15,779 bases of DNA, from assembly GCA_045595745.1 (NCBI GenBank), contig JAZOBB010000144.1, positions 1 to 15,779 on the forward strand, given 5' to 3'. The position numbers were made by a program, and so were the translations under genes. Below are positions 7,345-15,262 of this stretch, piece by piece. The notes under the pieces were generated by a model, which was not told where the DNA came from, made no database searches, and saw nothing but the letters and a program-made list of their open reading frames with translations. Source of the DNA: RGIG1666 sp045595745 (GTDB lineage Bacteria > Bacillota > Clostridia > UBA1381 > UBA9506). Within the stretch, counting starts at the first letter, position 1, and each line of letters opens with the position of its first letter.

Positions 7345-8847
7345 ATGGCATATTATTTCAACGAACCCTCACGTACCTTTGGAGAATATTTGCTTGTACC
7401 GGGATATTCATCTGCTGAATGCGTCCCGTCTAATGTTACATTAAAAACACCTTTAGTTAAGTTTAAAAAGGGCGAGGAGTCCGAAATTGTTATGAATATT
7501 CCTCTTGTCTCTGCCATTATGCAATCAGTTTCTGACGATAAAATGGCAGTTGCACTTGCAAAAGAAGGCGGTGTTTCATTTATTTACGGTTCTCAGTCTG
7601 TTGAAGACGAGGCTGCTATGGTTGCACGTGTTAAAAACTACAAGGCAGGATTTGTTATAAGCGATTCTAACATTAAGCCTGATTGTACTCTTTCAGATAT
7701 TATTAATTTAAAAGAAAAAACCGGTCATTCTACTATCGCAGTTACCGATGACGGAACAGCTAACGGCAAGCTTTTAGGTATCGTTACAAGTCGTGACTAT
7801 CGCATTAGCCGTATGGCTTTAGATACTAAAGTATCTGAGTTTATGACTCCTTTTTCTGAGCTTATATGTGCAGATGCTTCTACTACTTTAAAAGAAGCTA
7901 ATGATATAATTTGGGAAAACAAATTAAACGCTCTTCCGCTTATTGACGATGAGCAAAAGTTAAGATATATGGTTTTCAGAAAAGACTATGCCAGCCATAA
8001 AGAAAACACCAACGAGCTTTTAGATTCTAACAAACGTTTTGTTGTTGGCGCAGGTATCAACACACGCGATTTTGAGCAACGTGTACCTGCTTTGGTTGAG
8101 GCTGGTGCCGATGTTTTGTGTATCGACTCATCTGAAGGCTTTACTGAATGGCAGAAAATTACTATTGAATATATCCGCAAAAAATACGGCGATAAGGTTA
8201 AAGTTGGTGCTGGTAACGTTGTTGACCGCGAAGGCTTTATGTTCTTAGCAAAAGCAGGTGCTGACTTTATAAAGGTTGGTATCGGCGGTGGTTCAATTTG
8301 TATCACACGTGAGCAAAAGGGTATCGGTCGCGGACAGGCTACTGCTTTAATTGATGTTGCACAGGCCCGCGATGATTATTATAAAGAAACCGGAATTTAT
8401 ATTCCGATTTGTTCTGACGGCGGTATAGTTCACGACTATCATATGACTCTTGCTTTAGCTATGGGCGCAGACTTTTTAATGCTCGGAAGATACTTTGCTC
8501 GTTTTGACGAAAGCCCTACAAACAAAGTAAATATAAACGGCAGCTATATGAAAGAATATTGGGGCGAAGGCTCTAACCGCGCGCGTAACTGGCAGAGATA
8601 CGATATGGGCGGTGACAAAAAGCTTTCATTTGAAGAAGGCGTTGACTCATACGTTGCATATGCAGGAAGCTTAAAAGACAATGTTACACTTTCGCTTAAT
8701 AAGGTTCGCTCTACTATGTGTAACTGCGGAGTATTAAATATTCCTGACCTTCAGAAGAACGCAAAAATTACTCTTGTTTCTTCAACAAGTATTGTCGAGG
8801 GCGGTTCACACGACGTTGTGCTTAAAGACAGTCAGACCATAAAGTAA
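7345..8847 (+). CDS. guaB: IMP dehydrogenase, Tritrichomonas foetus-like type
   Basis: Catalyses NAD-dependent oxidation of IMP to XMP, the committed step of guanine nucleotide synthesis. The 500-residue protein has a TIM barrel interrupted by a CBS-pair regulatory domain (about 105-220). The catalytic loop GGGSICITREQKGIGRG carries the nucleophile at Cys319, and the mobile flap RARNWQRYD places Arg418-Tyr419. These match, from memory, the residue numbers of the T. foetus enzyme (Cys319, Arg418, Tyr419). Other shared features are the N-terminus (NEPSRTFGEYLLVPG), CSDGGIV, MLGRYFARF, STMCNCG and the ending ITLVSSTSIVEGG. The usual bacterial loop (GPGSICTTR followed by G(V/I)GVPQ) is absent. 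It has its own promoter and terminator and so is probably a one-gene transcript. The CBS pair, a likely purine-nucleotide sensor, is intact. Confidence 0.95.
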   Translation: MAYYFNEPSRTFGEYLLVPGYSSAECVPSNVTLKTPLVKFKKGEESEIVMNIPLVSAIMQSVSDDKMAVALAKEGGVSFIYGSQSVEDEAAMVARVKNYKAGFVISDSNIKPDCTLSDIINLKEKTGHSTIAVTDDGTANGKLLGIVTSRDYRISRMALDTKVSEFMTPFSELICADASTTLKEANDIIWENKLNALPLIDDEQKLRYMVFRKDYASHKENTNELLDSNKRFVVGAGINTRDFEQRVPALVEAGADVLCIDSSEGFTEWQKITIEYIRKKYGDKVKVGAGNVVDREGFMFLAKAGADFIKVGIGGGSICITREQKGIGRGQATALIDVAQARDDYYKETGIYIPICSDGGIVHDYHMTLALAMGADFLMLGRYFARFDESPTNKVNINGSYMKEYWGEGSNRARNWQRYDMGGDKKLSFEEGVDSYVAYAGSLKDNVTLSLNKVRSTMCNCGVLNIPDLQKNAKITLVSSTSIVEGGSHDVVLKDSQTIK

Positions 8848-8859
8848 ACTATAACACTT

Positions 8860-8899
8860 AAAAACAGCTGTAAAGAATTTTTTACAGCTGTTTTTTATT
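8860..8899. terminator. Strong bidirectional terminator between convergent genes
   Basis: A perfect 15-bp stem (8860-8874 with 8881-8895) around a 6-nt loop is flanked by A and T runs on either side, so it can end transcription in both directions. It lies 12 nt past the IMP dehydrogenase stop and about 90 nt past the end of the reverse-strand SSB-like gene. Confidence 0.92.
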
Positions 8900-8988
8900 A
8901 AGGGATAGTAAAAATTGTTTAGAATTGACAAACTGAACCGAAGGGTTACCCGAAGGCGTATTTTTGCCTTTTGTGGTCCGGACTATTT

Positions 8989-9624
8989 TTACATCCCTTC
9001 ATCATCACATTTTGCTACATCAAGCTTGCTTACCGATACCTCGTATGCCGTTTTGGTTACCACCTCTGTCTCGCTCAGCTTCTTCTGATACTCACGCGAT
9101 TGCATTCGTCCCCAAATGCGTACATTTTGCCCCACGACAAGATTTTTAGCAAATCTGGCATTTCTTCCCCACGCAATGCACGGAATATAGTCAGACTTAT
9201 TATATGCGCGGTTTACCGCAAGCAAAATATCAGCTATTTCTCGTCCGAACGGGGTTACGCGATAAACAACAGGCTTACATATAAAGCCATTTAAATATAC
9301 TTCGTTTTCAGAGCATTCTTCATCCTCTGCTAAACGTATTTCTTTAGCAAACAATGTAAGAATAAGCCTTATTCCGTTATCAGTATAGTTGTTATAAGAA
9401 CGAAACTGACCAAAAACAGCAATCCTAACCCCAGGTTCAAGCTGAATTTGAGACAAAAGTCTCTCTGACACAGTAACAGTAATTATATCTGCTGTACTGC
9501 TAAGCCGCTCTGTTCTTACACCAAAACGATAAAAACACTCTCCGTGCACCTCGTGGCTATATGTAAGATAACTGTCCACTACACCTATAATTCGCGCCTC
9601 GTTATCTTCAATGCAGTTTAACAT
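8989..9624 (-). CDS. Tandem OB-fold single-stranded DNA-binding-like protein
   Basis: A 211-residue protein whose second half (about 107-201) is clearly related to bacterial SSB. It has NEVYLNGFICK, then TPFGREIADILLAVNR, SDYIPCIAWG, GQNVRIWGRMQSREY and a late TEV motif, in canonical SSB order. The first half (about 8-98) reads as a second, more diverged OB fold (ARIIGVVDSYL, RFGVRTER, GVRIAVFGQFRSY). It lacks the acidic DDIPF-type tail that housekeeping SSB uses to recruit partners; it ends CDDEGM. The start is the ATG at 9624, 8 nt after AAGGGAG (complement of 9633-9639), rather than the TTG six codons upstream that overlaps that site. It follows mutS by 71 nt on the same strand and probably ends the operon. 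It is probably not the main SSB; its role is unknown. Confidence 0.8.
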   Translation of the reverse strand: MLNCIEDNEARIIGVVDSYLTYSHEVHGECFYRFGVRTERLSSTADIITVTVSERLLSQIQLEPGVRIAVFGQFRSYNNYTDNGIRLILTLFAKEIRLAEDEECSENEVYLNGFICKPVVYRVTPFGREIADILLAVNRAYNKSDYIPCIAWGRNARFAKNLVVGQNVRIWGRMQSREYQKKLSETEVVTKTAYEVSVSKLDVAKCDDEGM

Positions 9625-9632
9625 ACCGTCTT

Positions 9633-9639
9633 CTCCCTT
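9633..9639 (-). promoter_or_regulatory. Ribosome binding site deciding the SSB-like start
   Basis: The complement reads AAGGGAG, 8 nt before the ATG at 9624. The longer open frame starting at a TTG (9642) would include this site in its coding sequence, so the shorter protein is favoured. Confidence 0.75.
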
Positions 9640-9695
9640 CAAGTAAATGGTTACGGTATATTTTATGTAACTGCTTAAACGGTTAGAACATTATT

Positions 9696-12290
9696 TTAGC
9701 TTTTTGCAATTTTTTGCAAGTCATATAATTTGTTAAGTGCCTCGATAGGCGTTAAAGTCGTTAAATCCATACGTTCTATCTGCTCTTTAATTTCTTCAGC
9801 TCTCATATCGCCAAAGCCAATCTGACCGCTTTCTTCTTTATTTTCTTTTGTAATTTTTACTGTTTGAGCCTTTTCTTCTTTTTTATCAATAGATGCTAAA
9901 ATTTCTTTTGCACGTTTTATAACATTAGAAGGAAGTCCCGCTAATGCCGCAACCTCTATACCATAGCTGTCATCTGCTCCACCGCGGACTATGCGGCGCA
10001 AGAATGTTATATCATCTCCACGTTTTTTACAAGCTATGCTATAATTTTTCACTCCATCCATACTACCTTCTAATTCTGTCATTTCGTGATAGTGTGTTGC
10101 AAACAGAGTTTTTGCACCAAGCTTCTTTTTATCTGCCACATATTCAGATACAGCCCACGCGATTGAAAGACCGTCAAAGGTGCTTGTGCCGCGGCCTATT
10201 TCGTCTAATATGAGAAGACTTTTAGATGTTGCATTTTTTAAAATATTAGATACCTCTGTCATTTCAACCATAAATGTACTCTGTCCTGCCGATAAATCAT
10301 CAGATGCACCAACGCGTGTAAATATTTTATCACAAACACCTATTTTACACATCGACGCAGGAACAAAACTGCCTATTTGTGCCATAAGTGTAATTATTGC
10401 CACCTGACGCATATATGTAGATTTACCCGCCATATTAGGACCTGTAATAATAAGCATTCTGTCGTCTGTGCAATTTAGTTTTGTGTCGTTAGGAACAAAT
10501 AACTCGTCCTTTAACACCTTTTCAACAACAGGATGTCTGCCGTCGGATATTTCGATTTTATCTGACATATCGACCTCAGGCATACAGTAATTACTCTTTG
10601 ATGCAACCTCTGCAAAGGAACATAAAACGTCGGTAATTGCGATTACATATGCAGTTTTTTGAACTCGCTCGACACTTTCGGCAACCTTGTCACGAATCGC
10701 ACAAAACAGCTCATATTCACGCGATTTTACACGTTCTTCTGCCCCTAAAACTTTAGACTCGAGCTCTTTTAATTCCTCTGTTATGTATCGCTCCCCGTTT
10801 GTTAAGGTCTGCTTTCTTATATAGTGTTCGGGAACCTGCTCTTTATAAGATTTAGATACTTCAATATAATATCCGAAAACACGATTATAGCCAACACGCA
10901 AGGTTTTAATTCCCGTTTTTTCTTTTTCTTCTGCCTCTATTTTAGCAATTGCACCTTTTCCGTTTTTCATCAAATCACGGTATTCATCAACACTCTCATC
11001 ATAACCGTCTTTAATTATTCCGCCATCTTTTAGTGTTATAGGTGCATTATCGTCAATAGCTTCTTCTAAAAGTGTGGCAATGTCTCCTAAGCAATCCATA
11101 TTTCTGCTCTGCTCTGCCATAAGCGGAGACTCTAACTGATACAGCTTCATTTCAAGCTCAGGAAGCGGCACAAGCGATTGCCGAAGCGATATTAAATCTC
11201 TGGGGTTTGCACTTTTGCACACAATTCTTCCTATTAATCTTTCTAAATCGTTTATGCCTTTTAAAAGCTCTTTTAAATCATCGCGAATTGTTTGTTTTTT
11301 TACAAGCTCGCTAACTCCGAATAATCTTTTTTGAATCATTGCACAGTTAACCAAAGGCTTTTCGACAAAGCTGCGCAAAAGACGACCGCCCATTGATGTT
11401 TCGGTTTTGTCGAGCACCCACAAAAGTGAGCCTTTTTTAGTTTTTGCCCGCATCGTTTCGGTAAGCTCTAAGTTTCGTCGTGTAAATATATCGATATCCA
11501 TATAATCGCCGGGACAATAATAACTTGCGCCCTTTAAATGCCCCATGGTCATTTTTTGTGTTTCGTCAAGATAATCAAGCAGTATTCCAAGTGACAAAAG
11601 TATATGCCCATCTTCAGGAATACCGCTATCGTGCATATTGTCTTTTGAAAGATTAATTAAAATGCTTTCACGTGCATTGTCAAAATCAGGCTCGACTGAT
11701 GCCTGTTCTACAAGACAGTTAAAACGACGTTTAATTTCATTAATAAGTGCAGAATGTTGCGCCATCGACTGTGAAATTATAATTTCTGACGGACTGTAAC
11801 GAGCCAATTCGTTAATTACCTGATTACCGTCAGAAAGCGATGTTACAAACAATTCTCCCGTGGTTATATCCACAAATGCTGCCCCAAATGCTGAATCAAC
11901 GACAGAAATGCTTGCCAAAAAATTATTTGTTTTGTCATCTAACAGCTTATCGTCGGTAACTGTTCCGGGAGTTACTATTTTTATAACGTCTCGTTTAACT
12001 ATTCCTTTTGCTAGTGCCGGGTCTTCTAACTGCTCGCAAATTGCAACCTTATAGCCTTTTGCGACTAATTTTGCAATATAAGAATCTGCCGAATGATGCG
12101 GAACGCCGCACATTGGTGTTTTTTCTTCTTTTTCAGAACGGTCGCGACTTGTAAGGGTTAAGCCAAGCTCACGCGATGCAGCTATTGCATCGTCCAAAAA
12201 CATTTCATAAAAATCGCCCATGCGAAAAAAAAGTATAGCGTCCGGATAGTTCTTTTTTACCTCCAGATACTGCTCCATCATTGGTGTCAA
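9696..12290 (-). CDS. mutS: DNA mismatch repair protein MutS
   Basis: MutS scans DNA as a dimer, binds mismatches and small loops, and uses ATP to recruit MutL. The 864 residues have full family length. The mismatch-reading motif F27-Y28-E29 lies in FFRMGDFYEMF. Connector, lever and clamp regions follow (RRNLELTETMR, GYNRVFGYYIEVSKS). The ATPase has Walker A GPNMAGKST at 617-625, the ST(F/V)M.EM region (TFMVEMTE), Walker B LLILDEIGRGTS with D696-E697, and the THYHEM switch. Near the C-terminus QIGFG may be a degenerate beta-clamp motif. The start is taken as TTG at 12290: AAGGAG lies 9 nt upstream and the family commonly begins with TPM at this point. The ATG three codons later is the alternative. 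It lies 34 nt after the YlbF-family gene. No mutL follows. Confidence 0.97.
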   Translation of the reverse strand: MTPMMEQYLEVKKNYPDAILFFRMGDFYEMFLDDAIAASRELGLTLTSRDRSEKEEKTPMCGVPHHSADSYIAKLVAKGYKVAICEQLEDPALAKGIVKRDVIKIVTPGTVTDDKLLDDKTNNFLASISVVDSAFGAAFVDITTGELFVTSLSDGNQVINELARYSPSEIIISQSMAQHSALINEIKRRFNCLVEQASVEPDFDNARESILINLSKDNMHDSGIPEDGHILLSLGILLDYLDETQKMTMGHLKGASYYCPGDYMDIDIFTRRNLELTETMRAKTKKGSLLWVLDKTETSMGGRLLRSFVEKPLVNCAMIQKRLFGVSELVKKQTIRDDLKELLKGINDLERLIGRIVCKSANPRDLISLRQSLVPLPELEMKLYQLESPLMAEQSRNMDCLGDIATLLEEAIDDNAPITLKDGGIIKDGYDESVDEYRDLMKNGKGAIAKIEAEEKEKTGIKTLRVGYNRVFGYYIEVSKSYKEQVPEHYIRKQTLTNGERYITEELKELESKVLGAEERVKSREYELFCAIRDKVAESVERVQKTAYVIAITDVLCSFAEVASKSNYCMPEVDMSDKIEISDGRHPVVEKVLKDELFVPNDTKLNCTDDRMLIITGPNMAGKSTYMRQVAIITLMAQIGSFVPASMCKIGVCDKIFTRVGASDDLSAGQSTFMVEMTEVSNILKNATSKSLLILDEIGRGTSTFDGLSIAWAVSEYVADKKKLGAKTLFATHYHEMTELEGSMDGVKNYSIACKKRGDDITFLRRIVRGGADDSYGIEVAALAGLPSNVIKRAKEILASIDKKEEKAQTVKITKENKEESGQIGFGDMRAEEIKEQIERMDLTTLTPIEALNKLYDLQKIAKS

Positions 12291-12299
12291 GGCTTTTCA

Positions 12300-12305
12300 C
12301 TCCTT
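12300..12305 (-). promoter_or_regulatory. Ribosome binding site supporting the TTG start of mutS
   Basis: The complement reads AAGGAG, 9 nt from the TTG at 12290 and 18 nt from the first in-frame ATG. That spacing favours the TTG. Confidence 0.7.
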
Positions 12306-12324
12306 ACAATTCAATAATATATTT

Positions 12325-12711
12325 TTAGTGGCAACCCGAACACCCTGCACAATTACCACCGCAGTCTTCTTGCTCGCCCTCTACACAGAAAGATATTATG
12401 GTGTTAACCTGTGTAATAAGATTATTAAATGCCGATTTTGCTTCTAAATAATCGTTTACAACCTTATTTTCAACAAGCTTTGCCATGCAAGCCTGAAGCT
12501 CCTCCTGATATCCTTTTAAAGCCTCGGGTGTCATATCTGATTCACGCATTTCTTTGGTTATTTCTTCTCTTCGTGTCTGATAATCATTTAACACCTTTTG
12601 TGCCTCTTCATCGCCTAAAAATACAGTTTCTAATGCTTTAAAATGCTTTATTTCGTTCGACTCGGCAATCATCATACCAAGCTCACGTGCTTTTTCATAA
12701 ATCTGACTCAT
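12325..12711 (-). CDS. YlbF/YmcA (RicF/RicA) family protein with cysteine-rich tail
   Basis: A 128-residue helical protein of the Com_YlbF family. In Bacillus subtilis YlbF, YmcA and YaaT form a complex that carries [4Fe-4S] clusters and affects RNase Y-dependent mRNA maturation, competence, sporulation and biofilm formation. The body shows the family pattern (ARELGMMIAES at 8-18, FLGDEEAQKVLNDYQ at 31-45, MRESDMTPEA). The tail is rich in cysteine: C109, C117, C121, C124 and C127, ending CAGCSGCH, a likely metal or Fe-S ligand set. The ATG at 12711 follows AAAGGAG; the upstream in-frame start (12735) would overlap miaB and is rejected. It lies 13 nt after miaB and 34 nt before mutS, a common clostridial order. 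Whether it is the YlbF or YmcA equivalent cannot be decided from sequence alone. Confidence 0.85.
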   Translation of the reverse strand: MSQIYEKARELGMMIAESNEIKHFKALETVFLGDEEAQKVLNDYQTRREEITKEMRESDMTPEALKGYQEELQACMAKLVENKVVNDYLEAKSAFNNLITQVNTIISFCVEGEQEDCGGNCAGCSGCH

Positions 12712-12724
12712 AATTATATCTCCT

Positions 12725-14140
12725 TTATAAAACAATTTCTCCGGTTAATGACCAAGTACCGACCTTAGTTATTTTTACGTTTACAAAATCTCCCGCCTGG
12801 CATTTTCCGTTATCATTAAAGTTTACAATTTTACCTTCAGGAGTTCTGCCCGTCATTACATTATCGTCTGTTTTACTTTTCCCTTCAACTAAAAGCTCAT
12901 ACGTTTTTTCAAAATAATCCTCATTTATTTCACGTGATATTTTGTTCTGAAGCTCTAAAAGCCTATCAAAGCGTTCGTGCTGTACATCTTCGGGTATTTG
13001 CTCAGGCATTGTTGCTGCGGGTGTGCCCGAACGTTTTGAATAAATGAATGAATATACACTGTCAAAACGCACCTTTTCTAAAACATCTAAGGTTTCTTTA
13101 AAATCTTCTTCTGTTTCGCCGGGAAAGCCGACAATAATATCACTCGTCATTGCTATGTTACCGAGCTTTGAACGAACCTTGTCTACAAGACTTAAGTACT
13201 GCTCTTTTGTATATCTTCTGTTCATTTTTTCAAGCACTCTGCTGCTACCTGCCTGAAACGGCAAATGCAGCTGAGGCATTACCTTGTCGCACTCTGCCAT
13301 TGCATCTATAAGTCTGTCAGTCATATCTTTCGGATGCGAAGTCATAAAGCGGATTCTTTTTATTCCGTCAATTTTATTGACTTCTCGCAGCAAATCTGCA
13401 AAATCCATATTAAAATCGGCATCGTTACCATATGAATTAACATTCTGACCCAAAAGTGAAATTTCTTTAACACCCGCTTTAGCAAGCTCTTTTACTTCTT
13501 CAATTATTTTTTCAGGTCTTCGGCTTCTTTCTCTGCCCCTGACATATGGCACAATGCAGTATGTGCAAAAATTATTACAACCGTACATTACCGATACCCA
13601 GGCTTTTATGTCGCCCTCGCGGTATACGGGAATATCCTCGGCAATTGCACCCTCGCTGTTTTCTGTGCTGAATACGCGTTTGTTTTCTGAAAGTGCCTCC
13701 AATAAAATTTCGGGCAAACGATAAAGAGCATGCGTTCCGAATACCACAGACACATGCTTATATTTTGATTTTACTTGCTTTGACATATGCTCTTGCTGCA
13801 TCATACAGCCACAAATTCCTATTAACAGCTCAGGTTTTTTTGCTTTTAAATGCTTTAATGCACCGACGTTACCAAGCACACGCATTTCTGCCCCTTCACG
13901 CACAGCACAAGTATTAAACAAAATAAAGTCAGCCTTTTCATTTTCCTCTGTAAAGCCATATCCCATTTTATCAAGCATCCCTTTTATGCGCTCAGAGTCA
14001 TTCTCATTTTGCTGGCATCCATAGGTTATAATGTGTGCCAATGGCTTTTTACCTTTTTTCTGCCAATAATTAAATACCTCGCCCGCTATTTCTTTTTGCT
14101 TTTTTAGCTCCTCGGGAGGAATTATTCTGCTTTTATTCAT
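12725..14140 (-). CDS. miaB: tRNA-2-methylthio-N6-dimethylallyladenosine synthase MiaB
   Basis: A radical-SAM methylthiotransferase that converts i6A37 to ms2i6A37 in tRNAs reading UNN codons. The 471 residues hold the N-terminal domain with the auxiliary cluster cysteines (C42 in YGCQQNENDSE, C78 in FNTCAVRE, C112 in GICGCMMQQ) and the radical-SAM core with C188xxxC192xxC195 in MYGCNNFCTYCIVPYVRGRERSR. Further core motifs are LLGQNVNSYG and FMTSHP, and a C-terminal TRAM domain (about 405-470) follows. YGCQQNENDSE and the RGRERSR segment point to MiaB rather than MtaB or RimO. The ATG overlaps the stop of the aminotransferase gene as ATGA, so the two are translationally coupled. The partner enzyme gene miaA is not in this window. 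Confidence 0.96.
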   Translation of the reverse strand: MNKSRIIPPEELKKQKEIAGEVFNYWQKKGKKPLAHIITYGCQQNENDSERIKGMLDKMGYGFTEENEKADFILFNTCAVREGAEMRVLGNVGALKHLKAKKPELLIGICGCMMQQEHMSKQVKSKYKHVSVVFGTHALYRLPEILLEALSENKRVFSTENSEGAIAEDIPVYREGDIKAWVSVMYGCNNFCTYCIVPYVRGRERSRRPEKIIEEVKELAKAGVKEISLLGQNVNSYGNDADFNMDFADLLREVNKIDGIKRIRFMTSHPKDMTDRLIDAMAECDKVMPQLHLPFQAGSSRVLEKMNRRYTKEQYLSLVDKVRSKLGNIAMTSDIIVGFPGETEEDFKETLDVLEKVRFDSVYSFIYSKRSGTPAATMPEQIPEDVQHERFDRLLELQNKISREINEDYFEKTYELLVEGKSKTDDNVMTGRTPEGKIVNFNDNGKCQAGDFVNVKITKVGTWSLTGEIVL

Positions 14141-15234
14141 ATTTCTTCTAAAACCTCACTTAGTGCAGTTAAAAATCCTTCGCATTCTTCACGAGTTCCT
14201 ACAGAAACACGAAGGTAACCGGGCATTGATAGTGAATGCCCTCCTTTTACTATATATCCTTTTTTTAAGAGTGCTTCGTAGGCACTTTTACTGTCTTTTT
14301 TAATATTAACTGCCACAAAATTCGTTGCACTTTCTAAATATGAAAGACCCATTTTTTCAAATCCGTCACACAGAATTTTGCGGTTTTCGTTATTAAGCCT
14401 TACGGTATTTTTGACAAAATCTGTATCGCAAAGTGCCGCCACCGCACCCTTTTGCGCCACCAAATTAACGTTAAACGGTGCTCTTACGCGTTCAAGCTCG
14501 CATATAATATCTTTATTCGCCATTGCATATCCCACACGAAGACCCGCCAAGCCATACACCTTTGAGAATGTACGCAAAATGATAATATTGCTTTTTTCAG
14601 CCAGCTGAGCTTTGCTGTCAGGATAATCGTTTAAATCCTGCGCAAATTCAAAATATGCCTCGTCAAGCACGACCAAAACATTTTCGGGTACTCTGTCTAA
14701 AAGCTCTTTTTGCTCTTTTGCTGTATACATAAGACCGGTAGGGTTATTTGGATTACAAAGAAAAAGCACCTTGGTTTTTTCGGTTACACTATCAGCCATA
14801 GTCGAAAGATTCATTTTGTAATCGCTGTCACACGGAACTATAACAGGTTTAGCACCCGATGCTCTTACATTAGCTTCGTAAAGTGAAAACGAGGGTGCGG
14901 GAATTACACATTCATCGTCTTCTTCTAAAAAGGCTTTACAAATTAATTCAATTAGTCCGTCGCTACCCGTTCCGAACGCAAACTGTTCGGGTGACAGCTT
15001 ATGGTGGTCAGCCAGTGACATACGCAGTTCATATGAATATCCGTCAGGATAAAGGCTTGACTCTAAAACGGCATCAAGCATTGCTTTTTGTGCTTTTTCA
15101 GAGCACCCAAACGGATTTTCGTTAGAGGCAAGCTTTATTACTTTATCAAGTCCAAGCTCTCGTTTAACCTCGTCAATCGGTTTTCCTGCCGGATATGGCA
15201 TAATTGACTGTATACATTTTTTCTGTTTAATCAC
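14137..15234 (-). CDS. hisC: Histidinol-phosphate aminotransferase family enzyme (HisC-like)
   Basis: A fold-type I PLP aminotransferase of 365 residues. HisC converts imidazole-acetol phosphate and glutamate to histidinol phosphate; relatives act on aromatic amino acids. Visible motifs are KLASNENPFG near 34-43, NPNNPTG at 161-167, the PLP-ring aspartate in DEAYFEF (D191), the Schiff-base lysine K225 in RTFSKVYGLAGLRVGYA, and a C-terminal arginine segment (YLRVSVGT) for the substrate carboxylate or phosphate. The start is GTG at 15234, supported by AGGAGA 6 nt upstream. It lies between purE and miaB with no other histidine gene nearby, so a role in aromatic amino acid transamination is also possible. 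Confidence 0.8.
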   Translation of the reverse strand: MIKQKKCIQSIMPYPAGKPIDEVKRELGLDKVIKLASNENPFGCSEKAQKAMLDAVLESSLYPDGYSYELRMSLADHHKLSPEQFAFGTGSDGLIELICKAFLEEDDECVIPAPSFSLYEANVRASGAKPVIVPCDSDYKMNLSTMADSVTEKTKVLFLCNPNNPTGLMYTAKEQKELLDRVPENVLVVLDEAYFEFAQDLNDYPDSKAQLAEKSNIIILRTFSKVYGLAGLRVGYAMANKDIICELERVRAPFNVNLVAQKGAVAALCDTDFVKNTVRLNNENRKILCDGFEKMGLSYLESATNFVAVNIKKDSKSAYEALLKKGYIVKGGHSLSMPGYLRVSVGTREECEGFLTALSEVLEEI

Positions 15235-15240
15235 GATTTT

Positions 15241-15246
15241 TCTCCT
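15241..15246 (-). promoter_or_regulatory. Ribosome binding site supporting the GTG start of the HisC-like gene
   Basis: The complement reads AGGAGA, 6 nt from the GTG at 15234 and in the 28-nt gap after purE. There is no competing ATG before the conserved N-terminus. Confidence 0.75.
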
Positions 15247-15262
15247 ATAAGGCTTTTGCTTA

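Noticed and set aside
8964..9294. Forward-strand open frames opposite the SSB-like gene
   Set aside because: They lack ribosome binding sites, have no family resemblance and lie opposite a clearly conserved SSB domain, so they are shadows.
9625..9695. Separate promoter for the SSB-like gene in the 71-nt gap after mutS
   Set aside because: A TAAAAT-like -10 exists on the reverse strand, but the hexamer 17 bp upstream matches the -35 consensus poorly (about 3 of 6), so it is not called.
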